Below are positions 37,881 to 50,700 of a stretch of 64,000 nucleotides of DNA, piece by piece. A program made the translations under genes and the position numbers. How positions within the stretch are numbered: position 1 is the stretch's first letter; every line of letters starts with the position of its first letter. The notes below the pieces were generated by a model. That model searched no databases. It had not been told where the DNA came from and saw nothing but the letters and a program-made list of their open reading frames with translations. The stretch is from Cynocephalus volans (lineage: Eukaryota; Chordata; Mammalia; Dermoptera; Cynocephalidae). The stretch lies in assembly GCF_027409185.1 (NCBI RefSeq), contig NC_084462.1, forward strand, positions 41,116,679-41,180,678. The letters are read 5' to 3'.

Positions 37881-38541
37881 CAACCAGTGCTTAATCCAGC
37901 CCCGTGCACCTAGTTCTACCGGCCACAGCCATCTTCTTCATTAATAAACAAGAACACAGAGCACAGGCTCTTCCTGACCACTGGTCCCTGTTGATGAAAA
38001 CCCAGAGGGCTTTTCCTGTCACTTTGGTTAAGTCTTGTCCTCATCCTCTACCCATTGGGAATAAGGCTTAATGTGTTTCTATCACATCATAATAGATCCT
38101 GTTAGACAAAAGGAAATTTTCCCTGCATGAGAAAATTGAAGCAATGAGCACCTGGTGGTCAAAGAAGACTCTGTAGACTGCTGATCTACCTTCCCAGCTA
38201 TACTGATCTTCTGTCACTTCTAGATCAGACCTGTCCTCTGCATCTCATGATACAGTAAGCCTTTGCTCAGGTGATATGAGATCATTTTCCTAAAAGGAAA
38301 TACGTAAGGCATATGCTTGCAAATTCAAGAAGGGTGGGGACCTCAGCTGCAGACCACTAGTGGCAAGATGGGTGGCTGGCTCTGCCCTTCTCAGCCTGCC
38401 GGCCAGCTCTTGCTCACCAGCTGGTGTGCTTTACAACCAGGAAAGACTGAAGGGCTTCGCAGACACAGCTTAGAGTCTGTAGTCACACACCACGGAATTC
38501 TCAAGTACCTGCTACTGATGCAAATAAAAGTTCTTAAAAAT

Positions 38542-38547
38542 TTTATT
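38542..38547 (-). terminator. Polyadenylation signal of MPHOSPH10
   Basis: AATAAA on the minus strand, 65 bases past the MPHOSPH10 stop codon. Implies a very short 3' UTR. Confidence 0.7.
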
Positions 38548-38611
38548 GTAAAACAGAACAGTGACAAAATGTAAGCTTATATATTAATATTTGGATTATA
38601 TTCAAAATATA

Positions 38612-38761
38612 TTACAGCTTTAATTTGTGAATAGAAATATCCTGTCTTTTCTTCTTTTTCTTTTCTGTTCTCTTTACATCGTTGATTTGCATTTTTACTT
38701 GATCTTGTAATTTAGAAAAGAATGCTTGAGACGACTTTAAGGCCTTGTCTTTACCTTTGCC
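38612..38761 (-). CDS. MPHOSPH10: MPHOSPH10 exon 11 (coding part, stop)
   Basis: 150 nt including TAA, acceptor tttttttgcag. Encodes [20 protein letters not shown] through DISIHKLKL. Last exon. Confidence 0.97.
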   Translation of the reverse strand, partial: GKGKDKALKSSQAFFSKLQDQVKMQINDVKRTEKKKKKRQDISIHKLKL

Positions 38762-41700
38762 CTGCAAAAAAAAACAATACATGCTCGTGCTATAAAACGG
38801 GCTTGAAAGTGAAAAAAGCCAAAAATAGTACAGTATGATTACAACAATGTATAAAAGTATAAATATGAAAAAGAACTAGCTTTACAAAAACCAAATCAGT
38901 TAGCACGCTTCTATGCTGCTACAATGTTTCTGTAATTTAAGGGAGAAGGGGTAGAAGAAAAACTGCTGCCAGAACCCAGGTTACACTGACATCCTCACAT
39001 GAAAAACTGAGTGCAGCTCAGGCTGCAGTTCTAGATGTTTGGCTGCGTGCCCCTCGACCCTACCGGGGCTGCATCAGCCAACAGCGCCTAAGCCCTGCCA
39101 TCCACTTTCCCACGGAAGTCCCCTTCAGCAGCCTTTCTTCCCTCGTCCTTACCTTTAGCAAGGACACCTTGCCTGTTTTAGTCAGCTCTTTTAACTTCTC
39201 CGAAGCTGCTGCTTTGCTGTGTTTCCCTGCCTGATCTGGGTTGCTCTTTTCCAGCAGTTTTCTCTGCTTCTCCTTCTGTTTTATTTTCATACGCTTTTGA
39301 TGTTTCTTTTTCCTCCTTTCTCGTTTCTTGTCTGTAGCTGTTTTCTCACCAGCTGTTTTTACATCTCCAGCTTTATTTTTCTCCTGTGAAAAAAGAACCA
39401 CTGACCTATTAGTTAATCCAGCCCATTGCAATTCAGGACACTGGGACAGAAGAGATCGTGCGGCGCACCAGTGGGCTGAATGTAATGGTGGGGGTGGGCT
39501 GCAGAGCCACCCCCTCCCCAACCCCACGTTCCAAAAATCTTTGGAAACTGAGCTTTTCAAAACCTGGAACGCACTCTTTGACAGAACACACTTATGGGGA
39601 TGGTTCAGTTCCCGTACGAAATCACAAAGGCAGCATGATGGGCTGGGTTCTCAAGCTGACAGCACAGAGATGCAAATCCTCTACAGCATTCAGACTCCAG
39701 CCTGGATATCAGGGACACACCTGAAGCAGCCTCATCTCTAAGGTGCTAATGACAGCCACTGGGATGAGGACAGGGATTCTCAGACCTCGAGGAACAGACA
39801 GAGGGAAGGGAAGCATCCCTCCAGTAGGATCCATTTTCTCTCTGTTCTCCTCAACTGCCAGCCTATCTTGCCAGGGCTGTCACCTGTACTGAGGTGGCAG
39901 GAGAGTGAAAGAAGGGCTGGGGTGGGTGTAGCAAAACAAGTGAGGAAGGAAGAGGGCCCTGCTGCCAAGGCAGCAGGAAGACGAGGAAGACGGCCAGTAA
40001 CCACTATTACTCTGTAAGGCACAAGCCCCAACGACACAGGCAGGAGCTGCCTGCATTTGTCATATCCACCTTCTTCCAATATCCAAATGCTGTATTCCAG
40101 ATCCAAACTCCACCACTGAAATGCATCACACGGGTGACATATGGTGGAACATAATGATGTTAAAGGATCACTAGCATATAACCAATTTATTTTATTTTTA
40201 TTTTATCAATATACAATGTAGTTGATTTTCATGTCCCTTTACCAATTCCTCTTTCTCCCCTCCCTCTCCCATATTCCCCTCCATCAACATCATATCTGTT
40301 CACTTGTCTTAACAACTACAAAGAATTGTTGTGATTGCTGTGTTTTCTTCCCCACCCCTACCCCCCACTGGGGCATTGAGGCCACACACCTCCTCCTGGG
40401 GCAGAGAACTAGCCATGACCCCAACCACATACGCATATGTAATCTGTTGAAAACATTCGCCTGGACAGGAGAGATAAAGATGGTGCCTGATGGAAGCCAC
40501 TGGGGAGTGGCCAAGGAAAGACATAGTTTAAAATTATTGGATAAAAGATATTTCCACGCTCGTGCTCACCGCATGATTGCAATAGCAAAGCATTAGAGCA
40601 AGATGCATGCTCACATAACCTTTAAGATGATAGGTTGAAGTTAGGAAATCCCCTTGCCATATGCTTATAAAAGCAGGTGCTTGTGTGTAAATAAACAGAA
40701 CTGCTTGACAGAACCCCTGCCGTGTCTGAGTGTCTCTGTGGGCTGAATAGGCGGGCAGCATACTCACCTTCTTCCCAGGCTCTCCTGGCCACTAGGATGG
40801 CAGGAGTAATCCTACCGGTTCCCTCTCTTGCTCATCCCGTGGTGGGGGGATAAAAGGGGCTACTGGGAGGTTCAGGGCCTGCCGCCCCTGAGCCCCTGCA
40901 CCCCTCCCCACCGTTTGTTTGTACACTTATTTATCTATTTTTAGCTCCCACAAATAAGTGAGAACATGTGGCATTTCTCTTTCTGTGCCTGACATTCCAT
41001 TTAATATAATTTTGTCTAGGTCCATCCATGTTGCTGTGAACAGTAGTATTTTATTCTTTTTTATACCAGAGTAGTATTCCATTGTGTTGATATACCACAC
41101 TTACCTTATCCACTCATCAGATGATGGACACCTGGGCAGGTTCCAACTCTTGGCTATTTGTAAACAGTGCTGCAATAAACACTAGAGTACAGGTATCCCT
41201 TTCACATGATGATTTCCATTCCTCTGGGTATATTCCCAGCAGTGGAATAGCTGGTTCACATGGCAGATCTATCTGTAACTGTTTGAGGAACCTCCACACC
41301 ATTTTCCATAAAACCTGCACCATTTTGCAGTCCACCAACATTGTATGAGATTCCTTTTGCTCTTTAACCTCGCCAGCATTTATCACTCTCAGTCTTTTGG
41401 ATATTAGCCATCCTAACTGGAGTGAGATGGTATCTGAAAGTGCTTTTGATTTGCATTTCCCAAATGCTAAGTGATGTTGAGCATTTTTTCATGTGTCTGT
41501 TGGCCATTTGTATATCTTCCTTTGAGAAATGCCTATTCAGCTCCTTTGCCCATTTTTTAGGTGTGTTACTTGTTTTTTAGCTATAAAGGTATTTGAGTTC
41601 CTTGTATATTCTGGATATTAATCCTTTGTCACACGTATATTTTGCAAATATTTTCTCCCACAGTTTGCTGTCTTTTCACTCTGTTAATTGTTTCTTTTGC

Positions 41701-44700
41701 TGTGCAGCTTTTTAGTTTGATATAATCCCATTTATTTATTTATCCCTTGGTTGCCTGTGCTTTTGGGGTTGTATTCATGAAGTCTGTACCCAATCCTACT
41801 TCCTGGAGTGTTTCCTGTATGTTTTCTTTAAGAAGTTTTATTGTTTCAGGATGTATAATTCTTTAATCCATTTTGAGTTGATTTTGGTATACAGTGAGAA
41901 GTACAGGTCTAGTTTCATTCTCCTACATATGAATATCCAGTTTTCCCAGCAACATTTGATGAAGAGGTATTCTCTTCCCCATTATGTAGACTTGGTGCCT
42001 TCGTCAAAGATCAGATGGTGGGCTGACCGCGTGGCGCACTCGGGAGAGTGCAGCGCTGGGAGCACAGCAGCGCTCCCGCCGTGCAGGTTCGGATCCTACA
42101 TAGGGATGGCCAGTGCGCTTACTGGCTGTGCATGGTGCGGGCGACACCAAGCCAAGGGTTGCGATCCCCTTACCAGTCACAAAAAGGACAAAAAAAAAAA
42201 AAAAAAAAAAAATCAGATGGCTGTAGGTGTATGGGTTGATTTCTGGATTCTCTAGTCTACTGCACTGATCCATGTGTGTTTTTATACCAGTACCATGCTG
42301 TTTTGGTTATTATAGCTTTGTAGTATACTTCAAAGTTATGTAGTGTTATGCCTCCAGCTTTATTTTTTTCTCTCAGAATTGCTTTGGCTATTTGTGGTCT
42401 TTTGTTATTCCATATAAATGTCTGGATAATTTTTTCCATTTCTGAGAAAAATGTCATTGGAATTTTGATGGGGATTGCATTAAGTCTGTAGATCACTTTG
42501 GGTCATATGGATGTTTTCACAATGTTAATTCTTCCAATCCAAGAGCGTGGGATAGCTTTCCATCTTCCTGGGTCATCTTTAATTTCACTCAACAGTGGTC
42601 TGTAGTTCTCATTGTAGAGATTTTTCACATATTTGGTTAACTTTATTCCTAAGTATTTTATTTTTTTGGTGGCTACTGTAAATGGGATACCTTTCTCGAT
42701 TTCTTTTTCTGCATGTTCACTGTTGGAGTATAGAAATGCTACTGATTTTTGTGTGTTGATTTTGTATCCTACAACTTTGCAGAAATCATTTATCAACTCC
42801 AAGAGGTTTTTTTTGTAGAGGCTTTAGGCTGTTCAATATATAAGATCATATCATCTGCAAACAGGGACATTTTGACTTCATCTTTTCCAATCTGGATTCC
42901 CTTTATTTCCTTCTCTTCCCTGATTGCTCTGGCTAGTATTTCCAACACTATGTTGAATAGGAGTGGTGAGAGTGGGCATCCTTGTCTTTTTCCTGTTCTT
43001 AAGGGAAACGCCCATTCAGGATGATATTGGCAGTGGGCTTATCATATTATGTTGAGATACTTTCCATCTATATTAACTTGTAAAGAATCTTTAACATGAA
43101 CGAATGTTGAATTTTGTCAAATGCTTTTTCAGCATCTATAGAGATGACCATATGGTCTTTGTCTCTGATTTTATTGATATGGTGTATCACATTTATTGAT
43201 TTACATATATTGAACCAACCCTGCATCCCTGGGATGAGTCCCAATTGATCATGATGCATACTTTCATGTATGTGTTGCTGTATTGTTAGTTAGTATTTTA
43301 CTGAGGATTTCTGCATCTGTGTTCATCAAGGATATTGGCCTGTAGTTTTCTTTTGTTGTTGTATCATTGTCAGGTTTTGGTATCAGGTTGATGTTTGCCT
43401 CATAGAATGAGTTTGGGAGAATGGCCTCTGTTTCAATCTTTTAGAAGAGTTTGTAGAGAATTGGTGTCAATTCCTCTTTGAAGGTTTGGTAGAATTCTGC
43501 AGTGAACCCATCCAGTCCTGGGCTTTTCTATGTTGGGAGACTTCTGATAACAGCTTTGATCTCTTTTACTGTTTTTGGTCTGTTCAGATTTTCTATATCA
43601 TCTTGGCTCAGTTTTGGTAGTTTGTGTCTAGAAATTTATCCATTTCCTCCAGATTTTCAAATCTGTTGGCATACAATTATCTATAGTAGTCTCTAATGAT
43701 TCTTTTTATTTGTTATTGGTTGTAATATCACTTTTTTCATTTCTAATTTTTGTTATTTGGGTCTTCTCTCTTTTTTTAGTTAGCCTTGCTAATGCTTTGT
43801 CCATTTTATTTGTCTTTTCAAAACACAAGCTTTTTGTTTCATTGATCTTTTGTATTTTTTTTGGGTTTCTATTTCATTTAGTTCTGTTCTGATCTTAATT
43901 ATTTCTTTCCATCTGCTAACTTTGGGTTTGGATTGTTCTTGTTTTTATAGTTCTTTAAGGTGAAGTGTTAGGTTGTTTACTTGTCATCTTTCCATTCTTC
44001 TGAAGTATGCCTTTAATGCAATAAATTTCCCCATTAGTACTGCTTTTGCAGTATCCCACATGTTTCCGTATGATGTGACATTATTTTCAATAGTTTCAGT
44101 ATATTTTTTGATTTCCTGTTTAATTTTTTCTTGGACTCATATTTCATTAAGTAGAAAGTTGTTTAATTTCCATGTGTCTGTACAGTTTCCAGAGCTTCAT
44201 TTGTTATTGATTTCTAATTTTAATCCATTGTGATCTGTAAAAATACATGGAATAACTCCAATTTTTTTCAATTTGTTGAGACTTGATCTGTAACCTAATA
44301 CAGGTCTATCCTGGAGAATGTTCCAAGTGCTGATGACAAGAATGAATATTCTGAGGTTGTAGGATGGAAAGTTCTGTAAATATCTGCCAAGTCCAATTGG
44401 TCTAAATTGTTGTTTAGATTTTGTGTTTCTCTGTTGATTTTTTGCCTAGATGATCTGTCCAATATTAAGAGTGGGGTGTTCAGGTCCCCTGTTGTTATGG
44501 TATTAGTGTCTATCTCATTCTGTAGGTCTAATAGTGCTTGTTTTGTAAATCTGGCTGCTCCAACATTGGCTGTGTATATATTTATGATTGTTATGTACTC
44601 TTGATGGATAGATCATTTTATCATTATATAGTGGACTTCTTTATCTCTTTTTATGGTTTTTGATTTAAAGTCTATTTTATCTGATACAAGAATAGCTACT

Positions 44701-47700
44701 CCAGCTCATTTTTCATTTCTATTTGCATGGTATATCTTTTTCCATCCTTTCACTCTTAGTCTATGTGTGTCTTTACACATGAGGTGAGTCTCTTGAAGGC
44801 AGCATATTGTTGGGTCCATCTTTTTAACCCAGCCAGTCAGTCTGTGTCTTATGAGTGGGGAATTTAATCCTTTTACATTAAGGGTTGTTATTGAAAGGTG
44901 TTGATTTACTCCTAGCATTTCGATTTTTGTTTGGATGTCTTAAATATCTTTTGCTCCTTTTCTTCTGATTTACTGTTTGTCTTCTGTGTTTGCTGGTTTC
45001 TTGGGGTGCTAGATAAACTTTTTTTTTCTCTTTATTGTTAGCATTTATATTTTACTAGTGGGTTTTGTTCTTTCTCGAGTATTTATGGCAGTGGTGGTTG
45101 TTTTCAGGTACCAAACCCTTGAGAATTTCTTGTAAGGCTGGTTGTGTGGTAGTGAACTCTTCCAGCTTTTGTCTGTCTGAGAAATATACTATTTGTCCTT
45201 CATTTCAGAAGGACAGCCTTGCTGAGTACAGTATTCTTGGCTGGCAATTTTTGTCTTAGTATTTTGAATGTATCATCCCCTTCTTTCCTGGCTTTTAGGG
45301 TTTCCAATGAAAAATCTGATGTTAGTCTAGTTGGGGCTCCCTTATAGTGACTTGATGTTTCTCTCTTGCAGCTTTTAAGATTCTCTGTCTTTGAGTTTTC
45401 CCAGTTTGACTATAAGATGTCTTGGAGAGGACCTTTTTGGGTTGATTATGTTTGGCAATCTTTAAGCCTCCTAAATCTGAAGATCTGTGTCTTTCCCTAT
45501 ACCTGGGAAGATTTCTGCTATTATTTCACTGAATATGTTTTCAATGCCATTTCCTTTTTCCTCCTCTTCTGAATATTTAAGCACTTCAGGTTGTCATCTC
45601 TCTTAGATTTTCTTCAATTTTTAAATTCTCTTTTCTTCTTTTTTATCTGCCTGTGTTATTTCAAACAGCCCTTCTTCAAGGTCAGAAATTCTCTCTTCTG
45701 CTTCTTCTAGCCTGCTGGTTAAACACTCTGTTGTGTTTTTTATTTCACTGAACGAATCCTTCACCTTCACAAGCTCTGCTACGTTCTTTTTCAGGGCACT
45801 GACTTCTTTGTACATTTCTTCTTTCAGGTCCTGTATACTTTTTCTCACTTCCTTCTGTTGTCTGAGTTTTCTTGTATCTCATTTAGTTTCCTTAGAATTG
45901 CTGCTGGAAATTCCTTGTCAGTCATTTCAAGATCCTATAAAACTTCCTGTTTTATAGGATCTAGGGCTTGAGAGTTACTATTTTCCATTGGTGGTGTTGT
46001 ACTTACTTGATATTTCGTATTCCTGGTATCTTTCCTTTGGTGTTTAGTCATTGTGGCAGAGGATTTCATGGTCCACTCGTTCGACCCTAGTGTCTGGCTT
46101 GGATCCTGCAGGGACTACCAATTTGGTGCAGCTGCCTCAGGGCCAGTGAGCTAGTGGCTCAGGCCCCTCTGGGCTGCAGGGACTGGCCTGCACTGGGAGT
46201 CCTGCCTGTTTTGGTGCAGGTGGCTTGGCGTCCTGTAGGCCTGGAGGCTCTCGGGCCTCTCTGAGCTACGGGGACTAGCCTTGGCTGGGGTTACCATGGC
46301 ACAGTACCTGCCTGTTCTGGCGCAGCTGGCTCAGGGCCCTGTGGGCTGGGTGACTCTCAGGCCTCTCTGGGTGGTGCAGACTGGCCTGGGCCGGGATTCC
46401 TGCAGCACGGTACCTGCCTGTTCCAGCGCAGGTGGCTCAGAGACCAGTGGACCTGATGGCTCTTGGGCCTGTCTGGGTGGCGCAGTCTGGCCTGAGCTGG
46501 GATTCCCATGGCACGGCACCTGCCTGTTCCAGCACTGATGACTTGGGGCCCTGTGGGCCCAGCAGCTCTCGGGCCTCTCTGGGCAGCACAGTCTGGCCTG
46601 GGCTGGGGTTCCCACAGCATGGCCCAAGCAATTTATTTTAAATCTAACGTTAACTGCTAGAATTCAGATTGGATTACAACAAGAAAATGATACCGAGTAT
46701 TTAAAAACTGCTTTTATAATGATTCTTAAACCCAAACCTCATAATAATACCTGATTATAGGAGACTCGTGTTTGAATATTCTAACATTATTAGTTTGATT
46801 ATATCCAGAAACTGCTGAGATACATTAGAATAAAAGCTACAAAGTCAAGAAAAGTGACATGAATTCGAGATCTGGCTATAATAACTAACTTGTGAACAGA
46901 TATTTAACATTTCAATGCCAGCATCTTACCTTGATTTCCTCTGGAGCCAGGAGTGCTGCATCGCTAACACTCATGGGGGCTACGTCCTCCATGGTGATGG
47001 CTGGGAGATTTGACACCACTTTAATCTCTGGTACAGGCTGGAAAAGAGACAACTTATTTAATGGGAAGTCAGAAGTGGCCCCAACATAAAATAAGTGAAT
47101 CGTGAACCTATTAGAGTATAAAATAAGTGAATTGTGAACCTATTAGAGTATAATATATAAAACACTTTGTGGAGACCATTTAAGTGTTAGGTGTGTTGGT
47201 AGCCCAAGTCTGAAGCTGTCTGGAACTACGGCTGAACTGGGGGACACAGAAGCCGCCTATGGATTGTCACGAGACCCGGGTACGTTAGGGTCTTCACTCT
47301 CAAAACTCTTCCTACAGCACTTATTTCTACACTTTTGTGTGACACTTCTGCCATATTCAAACACCAGTTCTTTCACCTGTTACTAAACTACTCCCAGCTG
47401 CCACATATATGGGTATTCTCAAGCAATCCTCTCTACTGTTTAATACAATTTATTGATTTCTATTAACAATATCTTGCCTTTGGCTATGGAAAAGAAGCTC
47501 TGAGAAATATATGGAAAAAGATGCAAGGAATCATGCTCATGGAAACAAGAGTCAAAATACAGACTGCTTGCTAAACAGATTCTCTTATCTTCCAGCTAGT
47601 GAAAACACTGTTTTATAAATAAAAATATGAAATGGTATTGAACTGTTTTGAAAAACTAAAAGTATCAAAAAAGTTAAACCTATCAATTATAAAAAAAAGA

Positions 47701-50700
47701 AAGAATGCAATGCTAACTGAAGGGTCATTTGCTTTTCATATACTTGAAAGAACTATTCAAGAAATTCAGAAGTTAAAAAAAGTTTCACACTGATCATGGC
47801 AAATAAAAGGCCAATGGTGATTACTTATCACACACTTAACTAGTGTTCTTCACATCTGCTTCTCACATCTCTATGAGAGAGGGACAGGGAGAGCAGAGGA
47901 GAATGGCTTCAAACCCCTCTGTCAGCCAGAGTGGGGTAAAGGCTGAAGCGTGGGAAGGAGGAGGACTGAGCTTCAGGCAGCTGGGCTCTACTGCAAAGCA
48001 CAATACTGATTCCTCTGCCCACTCACTGTTCTTATCACAGTCCTGTCCATATTCCAGGTAACTACGTAGATATTTGCCCCTTGAAACTTCACAAATAAAA
48101 ACAAGCCATAAACACAACAGGACCCTAGATCTGAAGCAAGAGAAAAACGTCAGAGTGTGAAAAAAAATTATTTCTTCCACTGGATCACTGTTCAATTGTT
48201 TATTAGGAACACTGTGTTCCATTCTACAATTTAAAGAGAAATATGAAGAAAATGGAGACGGTCCAAAAACATCAAAAAATGATGGCTGATGATTGGTAAA
48301 CAAAGTCTACAGAGATGGCATATGAAATATTGACCTCAATACAAAAAAAGTAACATCGAGGGGAACCTATACTAGCAATTCAACATTTCTGAAGAGGAAA
48401 AATGTAAGACATGCTTTCAAGTTGGGGCATGTAGACATAAACATACTCCTTCAAGTCCCAAGATTGCAAGGATCTAAGGACTTCCCTGTGTCAGGCTCCA
48501 AGCTAGTGTGAGGACAGGACGGTGAGAAAGCAGACACATCTTGTGCCAGCTTGAAGAAGAGCAGAGAACTGCGAACATGCTGTGGAGATACGAGGGACAG
48601 GAGCCCAGGAGTGACAGATGCAGGGGCAGAGGCATGGGGCGGTCTGCTCTTCCTGAGACCGGAGAGATGAGGAGACAGCTATAGTGGACTGAATGTCCCC
48701 TCAACTCACTGAAGCGTGACTCTTGTCCCCTAAGTTTTATGTATTAGAAACCTGACCCCCACTGTGACTATTGGGAGGGTGGGAAATCCTATATGGTAAC
48801 TGAAAGGTGGGCCCTTGAAGAGGTGATTGGATTGTAGGACCATGCAGTAGTGAATGGATGAATATTGATGATTAGGGGCGTGGTTCTGAGGGCTTTATAA
48901 GAAGAGCATGAGAGATTAGTCTCTCTCTGCTCTGCCACTTTCTGCCATGTGAGACCTGTGGGTCACTGTGGCCACCATCAAGACCTTCACCAGCTGTGTT
49001 CTCCAGACTTCCGACTTCCCAGCCTCCAAAACTGTAATCAATAAATTTTGTTTTTTTAATAAATCACCCAGTTATAGGTAATTTGTTATAAGCAACAGAA
49101 ACAGACTGATACACCAGCCATGCAAAGAAGGAAGAGTAGCCCATTGGGCCAAGGGAAGAGCAAGCCAAGAAGGTACAAGAAAGGGAGGGACTCAGCCCAA
49201 TGAAGGAAACAAAAAGCCAGCATGGTCAGAGGCAGCAAGCCAGGGAGACCAGAGGAGTGGGAAGGAGCCAGATCCCACAGGGCCTGGTAAGACCCAGGGA
49301 AGGGCCCATGTCTTCACATCAATAAGACTTAAGACTTTTTCACAATAATACATTCTGGCCAAGAGGGATTCAGAATTTCACTTATCTCTTCATCTGTTTA
49401 TTTTACACAGCCCACACTAGGCATTCTGGGAATCCAAAGATGGTTCTTGCCATCAAAAACTTATTCTCATGTAAATTACACCTTCATTAAAAAAAAAAAA
49501 AAAAAACAGAAACAAAAATTCCGAAGACAAATTACTTGAATAGGAAAAATCAACTAACCATAATTGAATCAAAAAAGACCTTGGAGTCTACCTCGTCTGT
49601 ACAGATGAATGGTGAAGTGATTTGCCTAAATCATGCAGCTAGTTAGCAGAATGAGACTCAGGTTTCTGACTTCTAGACTAGTCCTTCATTCATGACATTC
49701 CATTTCAGACTACAACACAGACAACCAAAGGGCAACAGGAGAGCAAGTACCAAATGAACAAGCATGTTTCATGGGTTCACAGAAGGTGGTGAGTAAGAGA
49801 CGAAGCTCTAAGGTATAGGCAGGTCCTGAGCTAAGTCTGGGTGAGAGTCAGATACACAGAGAGCATTGGAGAGGTCTGGGCCTGGCCAAGGGAGCAACAT
49901 GCAGTGGGGAGAGCGTGGGCCCAGGGTCAGTTCTGATTCTCCTACCTCCTAAGCCTGTTTCCTCATCTGCAAAGTGGAAGTAGTAGTATTTATCTGCCTT
50001 AGTGTTTTGTCAACTGAGAGCTAATATGTACATAAAGGACCATATGGCATGGAGTAGGTACTCAATAAAAGCCAGGTATAGACATGGCATGTCTCCAAAT
50101 GTGTGTTTCATCACACAATGGAAATGCAGCAGAAGACCGAGGGGGTAGAGTCCCTGTGGCTAAGGCTGAGGGTCTGGAAGGGGCCCATTGGAGATCAGGT
50201 TAGACCAAAAGGGGGGAGCCAGAATTACCATGGGACCAGAAGTGAGTTTTCCCCATGAAGGCTCTGTCTGTAATTTATGGGGAATTATTGCAGGTTTGCG
50301 CCATGAAACTAAATAAAGAACTAGTCTCACAAAAGCTCAAAGGTAAAGTCTTACCTCCCGTATTTGCACAGTGAACTGTTAACATACTTACTGGTTTAGG
50401 GATGAAGTGAAAGTTTGAAAGGGCATCTAATTTTAAGAAGAGGGAATCCATCATCTTCTGAATTTCTACATGCTCTGGATTTTCTTCTTCCGCTGCTTTT
50501 TGCTTAGAAAAAAAGTTTAACACTGTCAGACTAAGTAGCAAAATATATATCACAGGACAAAACACTAAAGGCCCATGAGAGTATTCCCAATTTCTTACCA
50601 CCAAGGCTTTGGCTACAAAATAAAACCAGCCCAAAGGCAAAACTAAAGGTACCACAATGGTGCCAGCACCTGGTAAAGAAGAAATGTGATGTGCATTTGA

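Larger units (their letters stand above)
40195..46628 (-). mobile_element. Near full-length L1 in MPHOSPH10 intron 9
   Basis: Complete L1 architecture read on the minus strand. The 5' UTR has tandem monomers (46.05-46.63 kb). ORF1 starts near 46050; its coiled-coil segment with heptads ([18 protein letters not shown]) is visible at 45621-45848. ORF2 starts near 44918 (endonuclease start [19 protein letters not shown]). The reverse transcriptase and C-terminal parts run to about 41.0 kb, then the 3' UTR. A 12-bp duplication, caatttatttta, flanks it at 40183-40194 and 46629-46640. Both ORFs carry stops and frameshifts, so it is immobile. It holds a SINE (42019-42211) and an LTR-like insert (about 40371-40899). 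It runs in the same direction as MPHOSPH10. Confidence 0.9.

Noticed and set aside
46158-46620. CRISPR-like array
   Set aside because: Contiguous 106-bp tandem units without distinct spacers, in a mammalian L1 5' UTR.
46281-46641. Repetitive protein-coding frames of 64-98 codons on both strands
   Set aside because: They are translations of the 106-bp L1 promoter monomers.
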